NCBI GenBank assembly: GCA_937949745.1
Contig: CALECM010000064.1
Location: forward strand, 1 to 21,923
DNA: 21,923 nt
Source of the DNA: an uncultured Bacteroidales bacterium
GTDB taxonomy: Bacteria; Bacteroidota; Bacteroidia; Bacteroidales; WCHB1-69
Reading direction: 5' to 3'
In this document: positions 7,785 to 13,600 of the stretch, in pieces
Position numbering within the stretch: position 1 is the first letter of the stretch
Layout: each line of letters opens with the position of its first letter
Translations under genes and position numbers: made by a program
The notes under the pieces: generated by a model
Database searches by the model: none
Told to the model about the DNA's origin: nothing
Seen by the model: only the letters and a program-made list of their open reading frames with translations

Positions 7785-8225
7785 TTACCGGTTGTAATGC
7801 TTAGAAATTGAATAAGTGATCACACCCCATACAATGAAATCTGTTTCCGGGAAAACCTCAATAGGCTTATAATTTTTGTTTGCAGATTCTAGAAATACCT
7901 TTTTATCTCGAATCCTTATGTATCTAATATTGAATTCCCCGTCTATATAACAGATGGCCATATCTCCATCTTTTGGTTCAATGGATCTGTCGATAATAAG
8001 TATATCGGAATCATTAATACAGGCATCTTTCATACTATCTCCTTCAACACGTGCAAAAAAGGTTGATGCCGGATGCTTAATGAGCTCTTTACCTAAGTCA
8101 AGTTTGTCATTGTAGTCTGCCGCCGGGGACGGAAAACCAGCGTGCACCCCTTCCGCAAATGTTAGGGTATTAATTTCGATTCCGGAAGGGAGATACAACG
8201 TGATTTTCATTTTTTCTTTTCCCAC
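7785..8225 (-). CDS. umuD: UmuD-like S24 self-cleaving protein (146 aa) with Arg at the catalytic Lys position
   Basis: UmuD is the accessory subunit of Pol V; it normally cleaves itself with a Ser-Lys dyad after RecA filaments form. Seen: a cleavage-type site HAGFPSPAADY (Ala29-Gly30, like Cys24-Gly25 of E. coli), the nucleophile in EGDSMKD (Ser64) and the strand DGEFNIRYIRI. Aligned on DGEF, E. coli has Lys97 where this protein has Arg101 (AGA at 7923-7925 on the complement), so self-cleavage may be lost or slowed. Length (139 aa in E. coli) and the absence of a helix-turn-helix fit UmuD, not LexA or a CI-type repressor. Start 8225 is used; Met6 is a possible alternative. The gene is convergent with umuC, stop against stop, not in the usual umuDC operon. 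Confidence 0.85.
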   Translation of the reverse strand: MGKEKMKITLYLPSGIEINTLTFAEGVHAGFPSPAADYNDKLDLGKELIKHPASTFFARVEGDSMKDACINDSDILIIDRSIEPKDGDMAICYIDGEFNIRYIRIRDKKVFLESANKNYKPIEVFPETDFIVWGVITYSISKHYNR

Positions 8226-8246
8226 TACTACAATTTAATTTATATT

Positions 8247-8257
8247 TTGTTTAACAA
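8247..8257. promoter_or_regulatory. Candidate operator palindrome upstream of umuD
   Basis: TTGTTTAACAA is a perfect odd-length palindrome (five-base arms around a central T) 22 bases upstream of the umuD start, in a place where a repressor would block umuD transcription. No second copy was noticed and the regulator is unknown, so this is a weak call. Confidence 0.3.
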
Positions 8258-8295
8258 TATATTTAATATATATTAATATGTGCTTTTAAAATAGT

Positions 8296-8439
8296 ATGAG
8301 TGAAAAGGTTATTAGATTGGCAGCCCGTTATGGTCGTAAATCTGATATCATTGAAATATAGTGCGCATCCAGTGGAAAACTTCCTAAAGCATGGAAAGTA
8401 ATAAAATTTAGACAGGTAAATACCACAATCCATCCCTAA
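8296..8439 (+). pseudogene. Possible broken small reading frame (48 codons with one internal TAG)
   Basis: From ATG 8296 the frame reads 21 codons (MSEKVIRLAARYGRKSDIIEI), meets TAG at 8359-8361, then continues in the same frame for 25 sense codons (CASSGKLPKAWKVIKFRQVN...) to TAA at 8437-8439. Both halves have protein-like composition (basic, helix-forming) in a region where random AT-rich sequence would give more stops. It could be the remnant of a small DNA-binding protein or repressor gene of the module; I do not recognise the family. The chance explanation is quite possible. Confidence 0.25.
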
Positions 8440-8606
8440 AACTTTTTAATTTCTTGTTGCAACTTTAATTTTCTTCCAAAAAATCGATATTTTTCGGAGC
8501 ATTTCAAAAAATATTCTTATAACTTACTTATATTCAGATAGAAAAATTTAAATTAAAATTTTCAATCTATGACAAATTGTATTATGTTTACATTATAATA
8601 ATCAAC

Positions 8607-8633
8607 GGGGCGGCAACCCCATAAGTCTAACAA
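8607..8633 (+). promoter_or_regulatory. Leader element 1: hairpin with CGGCAA loop plus TAAGTCTAACAA
   Basis: GGGG (8607-8610) and CCCC (8617-8620) enclose the loop CGGCAA, followed by TAAGTCTAACAA at 8622-8633, which ends exactly 13 bases before the ATG at 8647. The same loop, the same 12-mer and the same 13-base distance occur before the recombinase gene (9159-9213). The shared arrangement points to a cis-acting RNA or DNA element controlling both genes. Confidence 0.6.
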
Positions 8634-8646
8634 AAAAACAATTAAA

Positions 8647-9153
8647 ATGAAAGCACAAAAATTGACAAAAACAGCAAAAACATTCCTTACTTATGGATTC
8701 AAAGGTGATAATAAATATCACACCTTAGTAATGGGTAGCGGTTGGAGTAATAAAAACTCAATGTATACCGCATTCGCAAAGCTTAATGCGGAATGTATTG
8801 ATATTCAAGAAACCGGCAATGACGCACCGAGGGGTGGTCAGTTAGGCAATTACGAAATTGTGCATTTTAATGAAAATTTTTATGAAAAATACGGATGGTT
8901 TCTTGAAGAACTGGAAAATGAAAGAGAATGCGAAATTGCAAGGCAAACAGCCAAAGTAGAGGAAGAGGCGGAAATGATTGAAATTTTCAAAAAATATGTA
9001 GAAGACCATCCGGAGAAAATTGCGATATGGGAAGAATCTTTTAAAGAACTAAATAATAAAAAAATACGTATGCGGAAAACACGGATAGTTAACCAGGTAA
9101 CGAAGACTTGTTATTGGGGCAATTATCGCATTTTTGAACAAGTTATAGGATAA
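8647..9153 (+). CDS. Unrecognised accessory protein (168 aa)
   Basis: I do not recognise this protein. The N-terminus is basic (MKAQKLTKTAKTFLTYGFKG). A G-rich motif lies around residues 58-70 (NDAPRGGQLGNYEIV), followed by an acidic helical segment (about 85-130: ELENERECEIARQ, KVEEEAEMIEIFKKYV) and a basic C-terminus (KKIRMRKTRIVNQVTK). No membrane segment, signal peptide or catalytic motif is seen. It starts in an A-rich context 13 bases after the shared leader motif and precedes the recombinase gene, which carries the same leader, so the two are probably co-regulated. It is AT-rich like the rest of the module. A role in recombination or control of the element is only a guess. Confidence 0.7.
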   Translation: MKAQKLTKTAKTFLTYGFKGDNKYHTLVMGSGWSNKNSMYTAFAKLNAECIDIQETGNDAPRGGQLGNYEIVHFNENFYEKYGWFLEELENERECEIARQTAKVEEEAEMIEIFKKYVEDHPEKIAIWEESFKELNNKKIRMRKTRIVNQVTKTCYWGNYRIFEQVIG

Positions 9154-9158
9154 ATTAA

Positions 9159-9213
9159 AATCCCCTCGGCTCGGCAAAGCCATAATGAGGGGGATTACTT
9201 TTAAGTCTAACAA
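9159..9213 (+). promoter_or_regulatory. Leader element 2: two-tier hairpin with CGGCAA loop plus TAAGTCTAACAA
   Basis: The outer stem AATCCCCTC (9159-9167) pairs with GAGGGGGATT (9187-9196, one bulged G). The inner stem GGCT (9168-9171) pairs with AGCC (9178-9181) around the loop CGGCAA (9172-9177). TAAGTCTAACAA follows at 9202-9213, 13 bases before the recombinase ATG at 9227. It starts six bases after the stop of the 168-aa gene, so it could also work as an attenuator or terminator of that transcript; the short CTTTT after it is a weak T-tract. Confidence 0.6.
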
Positions 9214-9226
9214 CAACTAAAAGCTT

Positions 9227-10225
9227 ATGACAAAAATACAACTTTTTAATAAGAAAAAGGGACGCATAAAATTAACAGATTTTATATATAAATATATTAG
9301 CAATTCCAAAAAGGGGGATTTATATAAAAACAGTTACCGCAATGTGGCAAATCATTTACTGAATTTTGAAAAAAAAACAGGGATCTTAATCTATACCGAT
9401 AGTTTCTCTGAACAAGTTGCTGAAGAATTTATTTTATACTTAAAAACAGAGGGACGAATAAAAGGGAGCACAAATAGTAAAGGGTTAGGGCTGATGCAAA
9501 ATACAATTAAAACCATAATTGATAAAATTGCAGCAATGATTAAAAGATCCGGCAGGCAAGGTTATCCTGTGAATTATGACTATGAATGTATCCAGGTAAG
9601 CGGAGAAGATCCCAACGCTGTATATCTAACCGTAGATGAGCTAAACAAATTAAATGAATTAGGAGGCTTATCAAAACAGTCTGAGGCCGTAAGGGATAGG
9701 TTTCTTGTCGGCTGTTTTACTGCATTGAGGTTTTCGGATTACTCTACAATAAATACATCAAACATTATAAAAGGAAATTTTGAGGTTAAAACTAAAAAAA
9801 CGGGCACGAAAGTAATAATACCTATTCACCCAATAATAATTGATATCATAAAACGTAATAAAGGTGATTTGCCATCATTGCCAAGCCAGCAATCCTTCGG
9901 GAAAACGATAAAAAGAATTTGTAAAAAAGCAAAAATAGTACACGAAGTTCTTTATGAAAGAACTATAGGGACTAAAATTGTGAGGAAAAAAATGCCAAAA
10001 TGGGAATTAGTCTCAAGTCACACAGCCAGGAGAACTGGAGCTACCAATATGTATATTTCCGGAATTCCAGTTTTTAGAATAATGTTAATTACTGGGCATA
10101 GAACAGAGCAGTCGTTTTTTAAATACATAAGAATAGGTAAAGAAGAAAATGCTATCGAATTGAAAAACTTTCTGTTTTTCAAAAATGATTATCTTTACTC
10201 CAAAATTAGAAATGACAACACGTGA
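9227..10225 (+). CDS. Tyrosine recombinase / integrase (332 aa)
   Basis: Site-specific recombinase of the phage integrase family, in the Bacteroidota style. It has an N-terminal SAM-like DNA-binding region (about residues 15-110, DFIYKYISN...YRNVANHLLNF) and a C-terminal catalytic domain. The full catalytic set is visible: Arg168 in TALRFSDY, a beta-hairpin Lys around 191 (KTKKTGTK), His265 and Arg268 in SSHTARRTG, His291 in ITGHRTEQ, and the nucleophile Tyr300 in FFKYI. It looks intact and active. It lies inside the structural gene cluster, not at an obvious prophage edge, and shares a leader element with the gene before it. It overlaps the next gene by 14 bases. It could serve integration of the module, inversion or deletion; no flanking inverted repeats were found. 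Confidence 0.88.
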   Translation: MTKIQLFNKKKGRIKLTDFIYKYISNSKKGDLYKNSYRNVANHLLNFEKKTGILIYTDSFSEQVAEEFILYLKTEGRIKGSTNSKGLGLMQNTIKTIIDKIAAMIKRSGRQGYPVNYDYECIQVSGEDPNAVYLTVDELNKLNELGGLSKQSEAVRDRFLVGCFTALRFSDYSTINTSNIIKGNFEVKTKKTGTKVIIPIHPIIIDIIKRNKGDLPSLPSQQSFGKTIKRICKKAKIVHEVLYERTIGTKIVRKKMPKWELVSSHTARRTGATNMYISGIPVFRIMLITGHRTEQSFFKYIRIGKEENAIELKNFLFFKNDYLYSKIRNDNT

Positions 10226-10394
10226 ATTATTCGATCAGGTAACTTCTGAAAGAGGTTGGTATAAACCTTTAGGATGGACATGGCAGAAAGCATCAAAATA
10301 TAAGAATAGGGCAAAGAAAGGAGATCTATCTGAAGGAAAAATGTATGAAATCCTCGTTTCACTTGGGTATGTGTATTCTTGGAAAAAAACTTAA
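10212..10394 (+). CDS. Small basic protein overlapping the integrase (60 aa), possible DNA-binding or excision factor
   Basis: Using the ATG at 10212 the protein is 60 aa (MTTRELFDQVTSERGWYKPL...); an in-frame ATG at 10185 would add nine residues but deepen the overlap with the integrase from 14 to 41 bases. It is basic and helical: RELFDQVTSERGW, then WTWQKASKYKNRAKKGDLS and EGKMYEILVSLGYVY. The arrangement resembles small helix-turn-helix proteins of Bacteroidota elements (helix, basic turn with KKGDLS, helix ending in GY). Coupling to a recombinase gene suggests a recombination directionality factor, but this is inferred from position only. Confidence 0.6.
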   Translation: MTTRELFDQVTSERGWYKPLGWTWQKASKYKNRAKKGDLSEGKMYEILVSLGYVYSWKKT

Positions 10395-10427
10395 TTTAGC
10401 TGAATTAAACTGAATCAACAATAAAAC

Positions 10428-10589
10428 ATGACCAATATTATCAAAATATCACTCATAGGAGGCTTGACTCTTTTCAGTATATTTTTACTGACATTATTAT
10501 TTGGAGAAAGCAAGATCGGGATAATAATAACTCTTGGCATTATCCTGATAGGCGGGTTATTACACAAGAAAACCCGAACTCCAAAATGA
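10428..10589 (+). CDS. Small two-helix membrane protein (53 aa)
   Basis: A short frame from ATG 10428 to TGA 10587-10589 encodes 53 aa: a first hydrophobic helix (ISLIGGLTLFSIFLLTLLF, about 7-25), a short polar loop (GESK), a second hydrophobic helix (IGIIITLGIILIGGLL, about 30-45) and a basic tail (HKKTRTPK). The hairpin topology with a positive C-terminus is clear. It lies between the recombinase genes and the terminator at 10621, in an A-rich start context, so it looks like a genuine last gene of the module. Function is unknown; superinfection exclusion, a holin-like role or an antitoxin-less small membrane protein are all possible. It has no resemblance I can name. Confidence 0.6.
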   Translation: MTNIIKISLIGGLTLFSIFLLTLLFGESKIGIIITLGIILIGGLLHKKTRTPK

Positions 10590-10620
10590 TTTCAGTCACT
10601 TTGATGTTTTTTAAAATTAT

Positions 10621-10647
10621 AAACCCGGATATTTACCGGGTTTTTTT
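10621..10647 (+). terminator. Intrinsic terminator closing the accessory module
   Basis: AAACCCGG (10621-10628) pairs perfectly with CCGGGTTT (10636-10643) around a 7-base AT loop, followed by an unbroken run of T to 10647. It ends the plus-strand transcript of the recombinase genes, just ahead of the next promoter; its T-tract is also the first part of the 16-base promoter block. Confidence 0.9.
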
Positions 10648-10651
10648 GTCC

Positions 10652-10682
10652 TTTGTGGACACACCTTTACCTTCTATTTTTG
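10652..10682 (+). promoter_or_regulatory. Bacteroidetes-type promoter for the tail operon
   Basis: TTTG at 10652-10655, a 19-base spacer and TATTTTTG at 10675-10682 match the sigma consensus perfectly, with the same -7 sequence as the promoter at 1025-1055. The -33 box is inside the repeated block TTTTTTGTCCTTTGTG (10642-10657). The -7 box ends 16 bases before the tape measure ATG. Terminator and promoter overlap, insulating tail transcription from the module. Confidence 0.87.
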
Positions 10683-10698
10683 TTGGAAAACGAATAGG

Positions 10699-13600
10699 AT
10701 GGCCGTATACGAAAAGGCTAGGGTAAGGGTAGATATTGATACCAATGCCCGCAGCCAATCAAAGGATGTAAATGAGCTCAATAAAAAATTAATTGAACTC
10801 AACCAGATTCGCAAATCTGCTATTTCCCAAAATGATTACAAGAAAGTCCAGCAAACCGAGAAAGAGATCCGGAAAGTTTCCAAAGAATTAAAAACCCTTA
10901 CCAATGATCTGCTTTCAGTGGATAAAGTACTGAAGAATCTCTCCGGTGTTAGTTATAATGAGCTGAATGCCGCTTATACCAAAACCAGGAAGGAGCTCCG
11001 GAGTTTAGGGAGGGATACTGATGAATATAAGCAGAAATTAACTGAACTCAACCAGATTGTTGCCGAGCGCAACAAGGCTAACCGGGAAATGAATATTCAA
11101 TCCGGCACTCATTATGAAAAAGTAAATCAACGTTTTTTAGCCATAGCCGGCAGTGTGGGACTGGCGACAGCTGCGATCGGCGGCTTTGAACGCTCCTTAA
11201 AACAATATGTGGACCAGTATTCAGTGTATGATGATGTACTGGCCGATGTGATGAAAACGACGGGCATGACCCGTGAAGAAGTAGAGGCTTTAAATAAGGA
11301 GTTCCGGCTTATCGATACCCGTACATCTGTTAATGAACTCAATAAGATTGCCGAGATCGGCGGTCGTATTGGTCTGGCTAAAGAAGATATTCTGGATTTT
11401 ACCAGATCCATCGATATAGCCAATGTTGCCCTGGGAGATAGCTTTTCATCAGCTGATGAAATTGCAAACATGTTAGGTAAACTTCGTGAAGCTTTTACAC
11501 AAACCAAAAATCTACAAATAGACGAGGCATACCTTCGTATCGGCAGCGCTATCAATGAAGTGGATGCTAATACCAATGCCACAGCCGGCAATATCACCCA
11601 ATTTGCACGGAATCTTGGCTCCTTAACGGAATCTTTTAAACCGGCCGTTTCCGAAGCTATAGCCCTTGGTGCTGCATTTGAAGAATCATCCATTGAGGCC
11701 CAGGTCGCTTCCCGGGCTTATGGAATTGTTCTCAGAACCGCTGCAACGGATGTGGAAGGATTTGCTAAGGTAATGAGACAACCGATTGAAGAGATAAAGG
11801 ATTTAATTAATAGTAACCCCCTTGAATTCTTCCTGCAATTTTCAGAATCTTTAAAAGGGTTGAATGCCACCACAACAGCCAAAATCCTAAAGGAACTTTC
11901 CCTTAATGCGGATGGTGTAAATAAAGCGATCGGAGCAGCTTCGGATAATACGGACCGGTTCCGCGAAATTCTGGAGCTCAGCAATGATGCTTTTGAGAAA
12001 AATACCAGCCTGTTGGATGAATTCAATATAAAAAATAATAATACGGCTGCCGGTCTGGAAAAAGCCCGGAATTCCCTGGATGAAGTAAAAAAAGAACTAG
12101 GCGAACAATTCATTCCTGTTATAACCAGATCCACCGAAGTAACCACCGGTTTTTTCAGTGCGGTTTCTTCCGGAATTAAATTTTTGTCCGAGAATAAAGC
12201 GTTACTTTTGATTTTGGTTGCGGCCTATAGTAAATACCTTTTTTCTCTTGGGGAAACTATTTTATTAAAGGGAAAAGAGTTGACTGTCGATAAGCTTGCG
12301 GTGCAACAATTAAAGATTAAGAATACCCTGGACAACATTTCCCTTGCACTGTCATCAAGAAGAGCAGCTGCTCAACTTAAACAGGAAGCTGTCCATAAAA
12401 CTTTAACAGCTCAAAAACTTCTGGAAAATACTGCAACTCTCCAAGGGATTGCAGCAGACAAAGCGTCCCGTAATGCCATTAATGCGGAAACTGCAGCAAA
12501 ATTAGCAAACCAGAAGGCTACAGAGGCTGCAACCCGCGCTCAGATGGCAGCCAAAGTAGCATGGAGCACCATGCCATGGGGAGCCATTTTAACTGCAGTA
12601 ACCGCTCTGGGTGTTGGCATTTATAAACTGGCAACCAATACCACGGCAGCCGAAAAAGCAATGAAGCAATTCAATGAGCAGTCCGCCAAAGAAGAAGCCA
12701 ATGCCCGCATGTTATTCTCGGCCCTTGAAAAAACAACCATGGGTAGTGATGAATACCGAAAAATACTTGAAAAATTGAAGGAGCTTTATCCGGATATTAT
12801 CTCTTCAATGATCAATGAGAAAGGAGAATTGGAAGATATTGAAAAAGCTTATACGCAGGTTACCCAGGCTATACAGGAAAAGATCGCAGCCCAGATCAAA
12901 GAACAAACCATAACCGATGCAATTGCCAAGTCATTGGAAAATCAGCGGGATCAACTCGGCGATATAAGGCGGCGGCTGTTACGTCAGGGATTTGGAGAAG
13001 AGTTTATTTCAATTTTCAGCAGTGATGTAATAAAAGCTATTAATGACGGTCAGGAATTTGACCAAATTCTAGCCACCCTTAATGATAAGTTTTCCGAGGT
13101 GGATATCACCGGACATATTTGGGGTGGTATTGCCCGGGATATATCCAGTATGGTATGGGCTAACCGAGAAATGAACCAGACAGTATCCGACACGGAAAAA
13201 TTATTTTCTTCTATTCTCGGTATAAGTAAGCAGCAAACTGATGAAATCCAAAAACAACAAAAAGCCCAGGGAAATAATAGTGATGATCCTCTTGGGGATG
13301 AAAGGGATTTGGAGGAATATAAAAAATATCTCCAGGAACGCCTAAAAGCCTTGCAGGAATCATCTAATAAAGAAAAACTGATTGCGATCAAGGCTTATCA
13401 AGAATCCCAAATGAGTACGGCCGATAAGGAAATTTACGAAAAGGCCCTGCAGGATATAGAATTTAAATTTCTTCAGCAAAAAATTGATCTTTACAAGAAG
13501 GGTTCTGCCGAAAGAATTGCCGCAGAACTGGAATATTACAATAAGTTTATTTCCATCAAGGAAAAAGAAAATGCAGAAGAAGCTAAAATCCATCAAAAAA

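Larger units (their letters stand above)
8226..8646. other. 421-base divergent, AT-rich regulatory gap between umuD and the 168-aa gene
   Basis: No intact gene of useful size. It holds the palindrome TTGTTTAACAA (8247-8257), a broken small reading frame (8296-8439), the 8-base palindrome GTTGCAAC (8456-8463), the near-palindrome AAAAATCGATATTTTT (about 8478-8493), A/T-only stretches (8542-8562), and the hairpin leader of the next gene (8607-8633). TATGTTTA at 8583-8590 is one base off the -7 consensus but lacks a good -33 box. The density of small palindromes suggests operator sites for both flanking genes. Confidence 0.5.

Noticed and set aside
8231..8257. Minus-strand promoter for umuD (TTAAATTG with an upstream TTG)
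   Set aside because: The -7 box has two mismatches and the spacer is 16 bases rather than 19, so it does not fit the consensus well enough to call.
8622..9213. GTCTAAC within the shared 12-mer matches the integron attC core RYYYAAC, next to a tyrosine recombinase
   Set aside because: No partner GTTRRRY lies at a suitable distance with the needed imperfect hairpin, and the recombinase shows no integron-integrase features that I can see. The match is short and probably chance.
10185..10211. Upstream start for the small gene after the integrase
   Set aside because: It would deepen the overlap with the integrase to 41 bases; the ATG at 10212 gives a normal short overlap.
11127..11693. Minus-strand frames of 80-190 codons inside the tape measure and tail genes
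   Set aside because: They are low-complexity shadows (Ser/Arg/Leu-rich) opposite a strongly supported gene, with no promoter or start context.
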